A DNA stretch of 44,652 nt from Amoeboaphelidium occidentale (GCA_023515795.1 JALGPX010000014.1:72614-117265), one strand, 5' to 3'. Shown: positions 1-9,107, counted from the first letter of the stretch. A program made the numbers and translations. Notes: generated by a model from the sequence alone, not told the origin.

Positions 1-818
1 GTGAATCTCTGCCCTTCTTTCTCAAACGCACCTCGTTTGTTCAATAATCTTACAAAATCACCACGTTTAATTACAGAATTGGTGACCTTATTATTGTAAG
101 CTATACTTTTCCTTATCAGGTCAGCTTCATCAAACGTTTCTAGCTGCTCGGGTATGTTCGAGATGCTACTATGAAAGGAAGAGTTGTAGTTTTGAACAAA
201 ATCTGGCAACTTATCAATCCATCTATTGGTATTCTTACTTGTTAGATACTTTTCTATCATGAGTTTAATTGTGCGATTGAACCTCTCTGCTACTCCTAGA
301 CACTTCTTATCATCCTTTTCACAATATTGTGATGTTATGTTATGCTCATTCATCCAATTTGCAATGTGATTGTTTTGGAACTCTTTACCATTATCCGTCT
401 GAAGAACTTTCAATGGTCGCCCATCATTGATTGATTTCTGGTGTATTTTGTCCAATGCATTCAATACTGTTCCTTGCGTTTTATCCCTCAGGGCAGCAAC
501 ATATGCATACTTTGTATTCACATTAATCACAACTAGCAAGATGTGATAATTGGAGTTTTGTCTTTGATATCGCGTCAGAAAAGTCAAATCAGCCTGGTAA
601 TGGCCTAACTTACCATGAATTTTTGGCGTGAGCTTGGCATTCTTTGGCTTCTGAAACACTTGATTTATTGGATTTTGGGCGAGGAATTCCTTCACTTGTT
701 TCATGGTGATCTTTGAGTTGATGACTTTTGCACGTCTCAACAATTTTTCGGCACCCACAAAGCCAGTCTTGGGATCATTAAAGAGTTGATTTTGTACTTG
801 ATTAACACTTGTCATCAT
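1..818 (-). CDS. Polinton/Maverick integrase (RVE family), partial
   Basis: This reading frame is open on the minus strand from an ATG at 818 (or 815) to the window edge, at least 272 residues; its C-terminus lies outside. It shows the DDE core of a retroviral-type integrase: a first Asp in YQADLTFL, a second in LQTDNGKEF, and the Glu in GVAERFNR exactly 35 residues after the second Asp (DD35E). Integrases of this type insert the linear DNA of Polinton/Maverick elements. It starts 37 nt after the stop of the protein-primed polymerase on the same strand, which is the diagnostic gene pair of these elements. An LTR retrotransposon is less likely because no reverse transcriptase is present. I see no break in the visible part. 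Confidence 0.88.
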   Translation of the reverse strand, partial: MMTSVNQVQNQLFNDPKTGFVGAEKLLRRAKVINSKITMKQVKEFLAQNPINQVFQKPKNAKLTPKIHGKLGHYQADLTFLTRYQRQNSNYHILLVVINVNTKYAYVAALRDKTQGTVLNALDKIHQKSINDGRPLKVLQTDNGKEFQNNHIANWMNEHNITSQYCEKDDKKCLGVAERFNRTIKLMIEKYLTSKNTNRWIDKLPDFVQNYNSSFHSSISNIPEQLETFDEADLIRKSIAYNNKVTNSVIKRGDFVRLLNKRGAFEKEGQRF

Positions 819-855
819 GCTATATTTCAAAAAAGATAATCTTTTGAGATAAAAA

Positions 856-3800
856 TTATTTATTTGAAGGAATGGAAGCATGGTAATGTGGCACTGAATC
901 GTTACCAATGAAGTGTCTTCCCTCCCAGTGCACTGTGTTGATTTGTTTGGCTAAAGTATCCAGTTTCAAAATGCTAAAGTTGTCAATGAGTTGTTGCTTT
1001 GAACTTCGATTTACATTAACACGTTTGAAATCACGATGCATATCAATGGTAATTGATTTACCTAACATCATTGATTCAAACAAGTCCACATTCAATTGAC
1101 TTTTAGGTATACCTTTCCCTCGCAAATGATACTTGATCTCCTCAACATCACCGTGTTTCTCTACATACTCCAAAAAGTAAAGTTTAGGAGCAATCCATCC
1201 GCCATATAGAATTTTACAATTGTCACCAAGATCGTCACTGATCCCTCCAATATCATTATTTAAGACCAGCCCTCTCAAGTTCCTTGAATGGATTTGAATA
1301 CTATCAGTATCTGTATAATAGGGAGAGTTTGCTAGCTGGTTCTTGGTATCATTACTATTAAAGAATGAATTTGTCTTTTGCAGATACTGAAGCATAATCC
1401 TCCGACTGAAACCCAATATAAAACTTCCTAAATAGCATGGCTTTGAAATCTTTGAAGCTAGATTCTCCTCATCCTGATACGTCAGATAGAAGCTTCCATC
1501 ACTTAAGGTTCTCATTGATAAACTTCCATACTTGATGTGGTACTTGATGAATTCTTCATGGAGATGAATAATCACATTTTCATCAAGTATGGGTCTTTGG
1601 ATTGTCTTGCCATATAATCCATTCATCATCAACTTTGCAAGTTTATACAATGCCGTGCCCTTTCTAGCATTTTTTTTGAACTCATACAGATAATTGATAT
1701 AGTTCCCAAAAACATTCTGAGTCTGCTCCCAATAGTAGCCTTCTACTATTGTCACTTTGTACCCATTTGCCAATGCATTGTCAATATCAACAGAGTTGTA
1801 GATTCCACATCCATCACGTAGATCCCATATCAAACGCCCTTCTTCTCTGCGAGGGAGTATGCCATCCAAAAGATTCTTATTAGTTACATAGTTGATTTGA
1901 TAGATGCCCATTTTAGGACATTTGGCAGTCCTTTGAATCAATTCATTAAAGTATATAAGAGACGGAGAATTTGGTTTCAAAGTGTTTGGAATACCTACAG
2001 GAAATTCATTTTGCATAGCTGCAGGATATAGTGAGTTCACGTCTGCATCAACAAGATAGTCTTCAATATCTTCAAATGGGATCTGTTTGTTCATGTATGC
2101 TTCTCGTTGACTGCTGACAAACTTGTGCTTATACTTATATGTTCTTCCCCCATATATCGACTCTCTAAAGAACGTTTCTTGTTCAGCTGTGGGCAAGAAT
2201 ACTGGGTCATTAGTATCACTGTACAAGAAGTTGATCCATGAAGCATAAGTAAGTTGAGATGTTGATAAATACTTGTAGAGATTTACACCAAATTTCTCAT
2301 AGCAGCTTTGGTTCAATCTTTCTGACAGTTTTTTTAAGCCCAATACATCTCCCTGCAAATACTTCAAACAGTCTGCCTGATCATCAATAGACATACATTC
2401 CCAGTCATCACCTAAATTATAATCAAACTCGCCCTTCTGAATGGTGCAGCCCAACTCTTCTAAATTCTGTCGCAAAGTCCCAGTGGTATGTTTCGAAATA
2501 TCAAAGCATGATATATTCCCAACACTTGCCTTAAGGATCACACCATTATTCAACAATAACTCATCAAGCTTGATGGAGTCATCTTTTGAGTGCATTTTGT
2601 TGATCTTCTTAACCAGCTCGTAGTGATCAAACTTGCTACCATTGTAGGCATTAACAAAAACTGATGTGTAATCAGAGTAGCCAAGTAGATGGTTCACAAA
2701 CTTTTCCATGCAATCTGTTCCTGTGAAGTATTGAAAAGTATTCTCAATATTGTCAACAAAACCAAGAATGTATGGGGTATGAATTTTGACATTTCCAACT
2801 GCTTTTCTTGTGTCGGTCTCTATATCGTAATGAACTATCACAATTTTATCATTCTTGCAATCAAAATTGAACTTGTCTTGTTTAAACGGATTGATCACGT
2901 ATCTATGCTTGCCCTCCTTGATCATCTTGTAGACAATCATATTGGTATTGCATGTATGTCTTGTAAGATACTTCCTACCACAGTCTGCACATTGTTGATA
3001 CTTCTTTATTTCGATCAACGAATAATGATCATCCTCCAGCAACAACTTGACAAGATCTTCTTTCCCAACTAATTCTCCTACAACAATATCATTTGACCAT
3101 ATTTCTAGACCGTGTTTGCCATCACAGCTATATTCACGAAAGATATCCAGGGCAGATTTAACATCAATCAATGAGTTCTCTTCATGGTTAAATTGCTGCC
3201 TTATTTGATTACAAAGGTTTTTAGTAAGCTTTTGTCTAATACTTGGAATATAACTCTGAATGCACTTGAAAAAGCAATTGTTATTTGAAGCCTTTGGATG
3301 AATGACTCTTTTTGTAGCATCATTTGTTTTAAGTTCTCGTTTGTTACAACCTCCCTGAATAGCCTTAATGATATCAATCTCAATTCTATTAAGGTCTTCA
3401 GAGTAATCTTCATTCTTACCAAAGAATCCATCTGCATATACATTGATCATGTGAACCAGGGTACTCTTGTTCTGAACATCAACACTCTTGAAAATCTTGT
3501 ATATGGCAAAATTGTCACAATCAACCAACTGTACATATTTCAACATGATGATGTCATTTGGTTTCAATTGTTCGTCTGTTATAACTTTGTCAATAAAAGC
3601 AGATACAACCATTGTCTGAGATGTCGTGATATCAACATCAAAAGGAATAGTTTTAATCCACTTGCCCCTTTCCCTCCCCTCACTCAATTCCTTGGCATAC
3701 TTCTTCTCTTTGTTTGCAAAGTATACTAGATCCCTTATTGGCAATAGTTCATTCTTTCCAATTAAATAACCAATATCATTGACTTTGCATTGCAATAGAT

Positions 3801-4023
3801 GTTCAACTTTGCCTTTGAAGATCTGAAATTCCAACTCATAATAGTCTCTTGTTAAGTCGTTTAAAGAATAGGTGAGCTCCTGTGATAATAGGGAAGAATT
3901 CTTCAATTTTTTCTTGAGCCGCAGGTGTTTCACATCAAAGACAAGATCAAACTCATCAATGAGATAGTCCAAGGATGGAAGCCTCTTGGGTTCATTGAAG
4001 GAAATCCGACTGGCTTTGACCAT
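856..4023 (-). CDS. Protein-primed family B DNA polymerase of a Polinton/Maverick
   Basis: This is a full-length 1055-residue ORF with an ATG at 4023. It has exonuclease motifs near residue 398 (HYDIETD), then YNGSKFDHYE and YLQGDVLGLKKL. Polymerase motif A (DADVNSLYPAAM) lies near 661, motif B (KLMMNGLYGK) near 803 and motif C (YYTDTDS) near 904. Protein-primed polymerases copy the element from terminal proteins, without RNA primers. The N-terminal third has a Cys-rich patch (CADCGRKYLTRHTC) and an NNNCFFKC stretch faintly like an OTU protease core; that resemblance is a guess. No stop or frameshift is visible, so this copy may be recent. A linear mitochondrial plasmid polymerase is the alternative, but the adjacent DD35E integrase argues for a Polinton. 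Confidence 0.9.
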   Translation of the reverse strand: MVKASRISFNEPKRLPSLDYLIDEFDLVFDVKHLRLKKKLKNSSLLSQELTYSLNDLTRDYYELEFQIFKGKVEHLLQCKVNDIGYLIGKNELLPIRDLVYFANKEKKYAKELSEGRERGKWIKTIPFDVDITTSQTMVVSAFIDKVITDEQLKPNDIIMLKYVQLVDCDNFAIYKIFKSVDVQNKSTLVHMINVYADGFFGKNEDYSEDLNRIEIDIIKAIQGGCNKRELKTNDATKRVIHPKASNNNCFFKCIQSYIPSIRQKLTKNLCNQIRQQFNHEENSLIDVKSALDIFREYSCDGKHGLEIWSNDIVVGELVGKEDLVKLLLEDDHYSLIEIKKYQQCADCGRKYLTRHTCNTNMIVYKMIKEGKHRYVINPFKQDKFNFDCKNDKIVIVHYDIETDTRKAVGNVKIHTPYILGFVDNIENTFQYFTGTDCMEKFVNHLLGYSDYTSVFVNAYNGSKFDHYELVKKINKMHSKDDSIKLDELLLNNGVILKASVGNISCFDISKHTTGTLRQNLEELGCTIQKGEFDYNLGDDWECMSIDDQADCLKYLQGDVLGLKKLSERLNQSCYEKFGVNLYKYLSTSQLTYASWINFLYSDTNDPVFLPTAEQETFFRESIYGGRTYKYKHKFVSSQREAYMNKQIPFEDIEDYLVDADVNSLYPAAMQNEFPVGIPNTLKPNSPSLIYFNELIQRTAKCPKMGIYQINYVTNKNLLDGILPRREEGRLIWDLRDGCGIYNSVDIDNALANGYKVTIVEGYYWEQTQNVFGNYINYLYEFKKNARKGTALYKLAKLMMNGLYGKTIQRPILDENVIIHLHEEFIKYHIKYGSLSMRTLSDGSFYLTYQDEENLASKISKPCYLGSFILGFSRRIMLQYLQKTNSFFNSNDTKNQLANSPYYTDTDSIQIHSRNLRGLVLNNDIGGISDDLGDNCKILYGGWIAPKLYFLEYVEKHGDVEEIKYHLRGKGIPKSQLNVDLFESMMLGKSITIDMHRDFKRVNVNRSSKQQLIDNFSILKLDTLAKQINTVHWEGRHFIGNDSVPHYHASIPSNK

Positions 4024-4080
4024 GAGACATGTATATATAGGGAACTATTAAAATTCTGAAATTAAATAATTAATAGTTTG

Positions 4081-4184
4081 CACCTTTGCACCTTTGCACC
4101 TTTGTACCTTTGTACCTTTATATCTTTGTACCTTTGCACCTTTGTACCTTTGTACCTTTGCACCTTTGTACCTTTGTACCTTTG
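4081..4184. repeat. 8-bp minisatellite, 13 units of YACCTTTG
   Basis: Thirteen tandem octamers (CACCTTTG or TACCTTTG, two with one or two changes) lie just upstream of the Polinton polymerase start. Degenerate CCTTT words continue to about 4255. It is either part of the element's 5' flank or terminal region, or simple host repeat. Confidence 0.9.
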
Positions 4185-4650
4185 GATGTTTTCAACTTTA
4201 CACATTTTACCTTTGCATGCTTGACCTTTGATGCTTTACCTTTTACCCTTCACCTTTAATTAATTAATTTATTTCGAAAATATCTCGCGATATATATAGA
4301 TGGTTTGAAACAATTGGAGTTTCAAATGATGACCGAGTGAAACATCAAAGGTTCAAAGGTTAAAGGTGTCAAAGGTCAGATCTCAAAGATCAGCATCATC
4401 AAAGACAAACATCAAAACTGAACTCAAGCAAGGGTGAAACGTGAAAGCTATCACCCCTATCAAGTGCATCTGGTGAGACCTTTATATCATCATTGAAACG
4501 AGATTATCAAGCTCATTCTTGACACATGTTAGCCATAGCCGAGACTCATCACAAACGATTCAATAGAGAACAGCAGAGAGCACAATCACAAGTGAGGAAT
4601 ATCAAGGTGTGTTTAAGATCTGTTAAAACTTTTTCGAGGCATATTTAAAG
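4185..4650. other. Noncoding stretch between Polinton polymerase and MITE-like element
   Basis: I see no supported gene here. The first 70 nt carry degenerate ACCTTT words; 4345-4400 carries the opposite-strand version (AAAGGT words), so the two flanks form a loose inverted arrangement around an AT-rich core with TCGCGA at about 4285. This could be the end of the Polinton, but its terminal repeat cannot be placed from one side. Confidence 0.5.
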
Positions 4651-4761
4651 ATCGTTTATTTGGTACCAAAGTGTACTGAAAAAGTATGATCATTTTGATT
4701 ATATCATTATGACAATAATGATAAAATAGGATCATTTTCAGTTTGGTACCAAATAAACGAT
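4651..4761. mobile_element. MITE-like 111-bp element with perfect 20-bp terminal inverted repeats
   Basis: 4651-4670 (ATCGTTTATTTGGTACCAAA) is the exact reverse complement of 4742-4761. The interior also pairs imperfectly (CTGAAAA..TGATC arms around 4676-4741), so the whole unit folds into one long hairpin. There is no coding capacity, as expected for a non-autonomous miniature element. No convincing target-site duplication is visible, so the superfamily is unknown. It abuts the broken 5' end of the ABC transporter fragment. Confidence 0.75.
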
Positions 4762-4773
4762 ATTACTTCTGAT

Positions 4774-5367
4774 GTGTTCACAGGCGACCACACCAATAAG
4801 GCTAGAAAGCCAAGCTCAGAAGTCGAAAAGGGAAAAGAAAAATCAAAATCTGACGTTCTCGCTTTAGATTATGAGCAATCCAAGAACTTCAAGGATACTC
4901 AATCGGCCATCCAAGTTGCGACTCAGTCTAAGTCAACAGGAAATTCCAAGAATTTCGTAAGAAGAAACAAATCCATGTTGAAACAAACATGGCTTCTTAT
5001 TAAAAGAACTTGGATCAACACAACAAGAGACACTGGAATCATGTATGTTCGGACTCTGTCTGCTTGGGGAATCCCATTATTGGTTGGTTTAATCTTCTTT
5101 CAAATGCCAAATGAAGCATCTTCTTCGAGAAACAGAATTAATGCTCTCTTGTTCTTGATGTGTGTGTTCTCCCTGTTTTGCCTTCCTGCAATATCAAAAA
5201 TTCTTGAAGATCGATTGTTATTTCAACGAGAAAGAGCATCTGGTGCATATTCCACAGTCCCCTATTGGTTTGCAACGTCCATTGTTGAGGTTCCTATTCT
5301 TCTATTGATTGCTGTTGGATATGGTTCTATTGTCTATTACATGTGCAATTTACTACTTTCACCATGA
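4774..5367 (+). pseudogene. ABCG-type ABC transporter, internal fragment
   Basis: The frame encodes a linker rich in Lys and Ser, then a connecting helix (KQTWLLIKRTWINTTRDTG) and about three membrane helices (GIPLLVGLIFF, NALLFLMCVFSLFCLP, IVEVPILLLIAVGYGSIVYY). This order is typical of the transmembrane half of ABCG/WHITE-type exporters. The ATPase domain that should precede it is absent: homology begins at once after the MITE-like element, with no ATG at the start (the frame opens at a GTG in DVFTGD). At the 3' side homology stops near 5343 where the opposite-strand kinase fragment begins. It is therefore broken at both ends and unlikely to be functional. An upstream exon lost in assembly is the alternative. 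Confidence 0.8.
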
Positions 5368-6100
5368 AATCTGTCAGAGCAATATCAAACGGCGCAAAAT
5401 GGCACACATAAAAATGCTGAACCTTAACCGCGACATCTTCGCCAGTCTTTAACCGAGCACGATGAACTTGCGCCAAAGAAGCGGAACCAACAGGATCATG
5501 ATCAAACTCGGCAAAGACTTCATGGAATGGCTTACGAAGATCAGCCTCTATAACCGACTTGACGGCATCCAGTGAAGACTGTGGGCACATGTTCTGCAAC
5601 ACCTTCATCGTTTCCGTGTATTCATCAGGCAGTAAATAAACCAGGGCCGAGATGTGTTGACCAAATTTGATGTAATCTCCTTCATTCTTCTTAAATGTAT
5701 CCAAAAGCTTTTCGGCTAACCTCTTGTGGCATTTCGACCATATTAACTCAGCTTCTTCTTCGGAAAGTCCCTTTGTAACAGAATCCCTTAGCGATAACTT
5801 GTAATCAGCCATGATGGAAGTCACAGAGATGCCCACACGCACACAGCGGACTATCGCGGAGTAGTAAATGTATGCCTTTGATATCAAACCATCATCATCT
5901 TTCGAGCCGTAGCTTCCAGTGTATGCGCCCGTAAACTTTGCTGCTCCAAGTATTACAGCATTCTTGAAATCATTATTTAATGCAGAAATCTCAATAAAGA
6001 AGGACGTTGAAATTCCAGCCAATTGAACTTCAAACAAGGGCCTTTCAGAATCTTTCAACAGATTTGGAATACGTATGTCGGAAACACCATATGGCCCCAT
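5327..6100 (-). pseudogene. ADCK1/UbiB-like atypical kinase, N-terminal fragment
   Basis: From the ATG at 6100 the frame gives 257 residues. It contains the family's KxGQ motif (YIKFGQHISAL), a stretch like ADCK1 (LVYLLPDEYTETMKVLQ), the Ala-rich nucleotide loop (VGSASLAQVHRARL) and the Lys of DVAVKVQH. These mark the ABC1/ADCK/UbiB family, atypical kinases of mitochondria linked to coenzyme Q and lipid homeostasis. Homology continues only to about DIALTDFMVKVVN, then ends at 5327 inside the opposite-strand ABC transporter fragment. The catalytic half of a protein normally near 500 residues is missing. The first 60-70 residues are not obviously conserved. I read it as a truncated gene; an intron with distant exons is less likely, because the break coincides with the break of the convergent gene. 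Confidence 0.75.
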
Positions 6101-6489
6101 GTTCTGTTCGCGATCGCGCTGTTTCAATCGAAAAGGCAAAGACTATCGAAATAATTAGAACCCTTCTCGTTTCAAGTCACTCTTTGAGCCTTATTTTTAT
6201 TTGAAGCCGTAACTGAGCAACTTTAGTGGGTTTGACTGTGGCAAAAACGCCTTAAGCACCTGGTGCCATGACTAATTGGGACACAAATGAAACCAACAGT
6301 AACTTAAATAACTTTCCGCACTAAAACAGATTTATTGTTATCCATGGTCTACTTTAACCTTAAGCGTATACGCATATCGTGTGATTATTGATCATGCGTA
6401 TTGTAACATCAATTACCGCGCTTTTGGGCAGAATCAAAACCTATGGTCCAATCGTTTCAACAAAATTTTGCTATTTTATTCATTTAGTC
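6101..6489. other. Noncoding spacer, upstream of the Fanzor gene
   Basis: No gene is supported. An in-frame ATG at 6394 would add 32 residues to the Fanzor protein, but the next ATG, at 6490, opens a basic, NLS-like N-terminus and is preferred. The left end of the Fanzor element should lie here, but I find no repeat that defines it. Confidence 0.45.
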
Positions 6490-8295
6490 ATGCCTGTTAT
6501 CACAAGATCGCAGAAAAAACCAAAGCACCACCCATATCAGACACGTCAGAGACCTCCTAGAGCTACAGCAGCTCCGAAGGCACCTGTTACAACTACTCAA
6601 GCGAAACAAGCGCAACAATTGAAGCACGCGCCATGGTGGACAGACCAGTCTAAAGTTATGTCTCAGAGACTAGCAGTCCAGTCTTCTGGAACACGATCAG
6701 CTCAAAGCGCTTTAACAAAGTTCAAAGTGACGAAGAAGAAGATATCTTGGTGTACGGCAAACTACTACGAACCACTGGCAAAGCTGAACAACAAGATTGA
6801 AATCCATGAGAATCCACCGGCGCCGTATCATTTAAATCGGCAGAGCCCTGAAAGTAAAAAGAGAAAGAAAACAAAACCACTGCAATCTGGTATGTCCTCT
6901 TACGACAAGAAGATTTGCAGCAGAATGAAATCTGGGCCAGACGAAAATGAAACAATGCGATCCGTCAAGATTCGTGTCTATCCCGAAGCCACACAGAAAG
7001 CCGCACTAAAACAGATATTTGGAATTGTTCGCGTGGTTTGGAACCAAGGGCTGGATGAAATGTTCCTCCGTGGCCACCCAAAGAACTGGCAGTCTCTCCG
7101 CAACAAGATTGTGACTGCATCAAATGTTTCCGAAGAAGAACAAGCAAGCCGTCCATGGCTGTACGATGGAAGCATTTGTTCAGCTTCAATTAAAGGGGAG
7201 GCAATCCACAAACTGGTCTCCTCCATCAAAGCCACCGAGGAATTATTAAGAGCTCAAAACAGAGCATTCAACTATCAAATGACACGAAAAAAGAAAAAAG
7301 ACTCTCGTCAAAGCTTAAGCTTCTACCCAGGAGGCGCCTACGCGCTTAGATGCATTGAGTCCACCAGCACCAGAAACGGTACAAAAAAGAACAACTTTGG
7401 CTTAAAACTTCCTTTCGATGCACTAGCACAGCCTTTGAAGGTCACATCAGAGTCTGAATTTCAGGGGGCCAAATCAATCATGGAGAATGAAATGGATAAA
7501 AAAGAATCCAATGAATACAAGAGGCTAGTTGAAGTTGTTTGGGAGAAACCGGATCAATACTACGTTTGCTTCCCATACACCAAGGCCAATCAAGAGAAGA
7601 CTATAGATGATCATCCAATAGCTGCTGCATTGGACCCCGGAGTTCGTACGTTTCAAACCGTGTACGACAGCTCCGGGAACTTCTTTGAAGCCGGGTAAGG
7701 TGACATAAGAAGAGTTGAAAGGCTTTGTGTTAATTTGGATCGCCTGATATCAAAAGCAGCTGGGGTCAAAACCGGTCGCAAGAATCGGTACAAAAGAAGA
7801 AGAATGAACGCGGCCATTCAAAGAGCCAGACAGCGAATTAAGAATTTGATTTCAGACTTTCATGGAAAACTCGCACACGATCTAACCAGTCGTTACAATG
7901 CGATTTTGATTCCTACTTTTTATGTCAGCAAGATGGTTATCAAGAACAATCGCAAGATCAACTCCAAAACGGCTAGAAACATGCTAAATTGGTCACATTA
8001 CAAGTTCAAACAAAAGTTGCTGCAAAAAGCGGAGGAAAATCCAAACTGCGAAGTTCATGTTGTCACCGAGGAATACGCTTCAAAAGCATGTGGAATTTGT
8101 GGGAGACTCAACCACAAACTAGGAGGAAACAAAACGTTTAATTGTACACACTGCGGTTTCAAGTTTGATCGAGACATGAATGCAGCAAGAAATATCATGA
8201 TCAAGAATTTGGAATCAAGTGGATACAAACTCGCGAGCCTTCGGGCCTGTAGGCTACTACCAGTCGCAAGACCGCAGAATCGGTATTACCAGTAG
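6490..8295 (+). pseudogene. Fanzor (eukaryotic TnpB-like RNA-guided nuclease), one nonsense codon
   Basis: Two stretches in the same frame, 6490-7695 and 7699-8295, read as one protein of about 600 residues split by a single TAA at 7696-7698. The N-terminus is basic (MPVITRSQKKPKHHPYQTRQ), followed by a helix-turn-helix-like IRVYPEATQKAALKQIFG segment. RuvC-I Asp is in AALDPGVRTF, RuvC-II Glu in VVTEEYASKACGICG, a four-Cys zinc finger is CGIC..CTHC, and RuvC-III Asp is in FDRDMNAARN. This set and spacing match Fanzor/TnpB proteins, which cut DNA guided by an RNA from the element's own 3' end. The TAA sits in EAG*GDIRRVERLC, where relatives usually have Lys or similar, so one base change explains it. 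All catalytic residues remain. Either a recently dead copy or a sequencing error. Confidence 0.88.
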
Positions 8296-8391
8296 TATCA
8301 GGTTAACGTAGCAGGTAATTTTTTATTTTTTTTACTATCTAATTCTGAATGCTGCGCGTCGGCTTGACAAGCCGGCTTGCGGCAACCTTAG
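8200..8391 (+). ncRNA. Putative Fanzor guide-RNA scaffold and element right end
   Basis: The last 96 nt of the reading frame and the next 96 nt are conserved in two further copies, well past the stop codon, so selection or recent descent acts on the nucleic acid. 8235-8258 contains GCC-UUCG-GGC and GCC-UGUA-GGC mini-hairpins. 8350-8384 forms a terminal hairpin: CGGCTT-GAC-AAGCCG (8360-8374) inside an outer TGCTGC/GCGGCA stem with a 4x4 internal loop. All three copies end in CTTAG. In TnpB and Fanzor systems the omega/f RNA overlaps the 3' coding end and right end and takes its guide from DNA just beyond. Transcription is inferred, not seen. Confidence 0.6.
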
Positions 8392-8516
8392 ATTTCAGCA
8401 TGATGATCAAACGCTTCTTTGCATCAAGACCAAATTGGTAATAAATTTTCTAAGTCTCGCTCATGCGTGTGTAGTTCTAATGCATGGAAGAACAGACAGA
8501 ATAATGATCACTTCGN
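8392..8516. other. Unique flank of Fanzor copy 1, ending in a contig join (N at 8516)
   Basis: 8392-8515 matches neither of the other two Fanzor flanks and has no supported gene. The single N at 8516 is followed directly by sequence from inside a second Fanzor copy. It reads as a contig end joined to another contig, so the real distance and the missing part of copy 2 are unknown. Confidence 0.7.
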
Positions 8517-8735
8517 TGATCGAGACATGAATGCAGCAAGAAATATTATGATCAAGAATTTGGAATCAAGTGGATACAAACTCGTGAGCCTTCGGGCCTG
8601 TAGGCTACTACCAGGGAAAGCTGCAGAACCGGTTACAAGTTTATCAGGTTAAAGTAGTAGGTAATTTTTATTTTTTTACTATCTAATTCTGAATGCTGCG
8701 CGTCGGCTTGACAAGCCGGCTTGCGGCAACCTTAG
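8517..8735 (+). mobile_element. Fanzor copy 2, right-end fragment
   Basis: It begins inside the RuvC-III/zinc-finger coding end (DRDMNAARNIMIKNL) and ends at the shared CTTAG. It is a distinct copy: it differs from copy 1 at several places, notably the block after CTACTACCAG, and shares that block with copy 3. Its own frame runs a little further, to about 8652. The 5' part is missing at the N, so a complete element may lie in the gap. Confidence 0.85.
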
Positions 8736-9107
8736 CTGCCCTATTTGTGTACGGGCACCGCAAGAAACAAGGTTAACCAATAAAACGAATGCGAGAAATG
8801 TAAAATAAAAGATCTTTACATTGAAATGTTGTCAGCTAATGTTGATTCCTTGCTTAATTAATGGTTCGGCTTGATATAGTGAAGGATCATTGTCTACGTG
8901 ATCTTAATGAATTGTTTCAACTAATCCAACCGACATTATGATCTCGCCTCTCCTCATTCTCGTATTTGCATGCTCTCATCGTTGCTTTGAAATACGATTC
9001 TAATGTGTGGCCCAGAGGTTTCCAGAACTGTGCAACAAATGCTATAAATAGATCGGCGCAACCAATGATCGAAGGCTGCAGCTTTTACCATTTCTTCTTA
9101 TGCACAG
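8736..9107. promoter_or_regulatory. Intergenic region with TATA box for the C1-domain gene
   Basis: No gene is seen in this 372-nt stretch. A good TATA box (TATAAATA, 9043-9050) lies 57 nt before the ATG at 9108, a normal distance for a short 5' leader. The rest is AT-rich and featureless. Confidence 0.5.

Noticed and set aside
1-818. An LTR retrotransposon integrase
   Set aside because: There is no reverse transcriptase, RNase H or LTR; the neighbour is a protein-primed DNA polymerase.
4081-4184. A CRISPR-like array
   Set aside because: The units are contiguous octamers with no spacers; it is a minisatellite.
7696-7698. TAA read as an amino acid (altered genetic code)
   Set aside because: TAA ends intact conserved genes in this window, such as DNA polymerase alpha and RPL5, at the expected length.
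7693-7709. A 15-nt GT..AG intron (GTAAGGTGACATAAG) removing the stop in the Fanzor gene
   Set aside because: It is far shorter than any other intron here, and the bases around it encode the conserved GD..R..RLC region of the family. A nonsense change is simpler.
8419-8652. A small independent ORF after the Fanzor gene
   Set aside because: It spans the N at 8516 and is only the 3' end of a second Fanzor copy joined to unrelated sequence.
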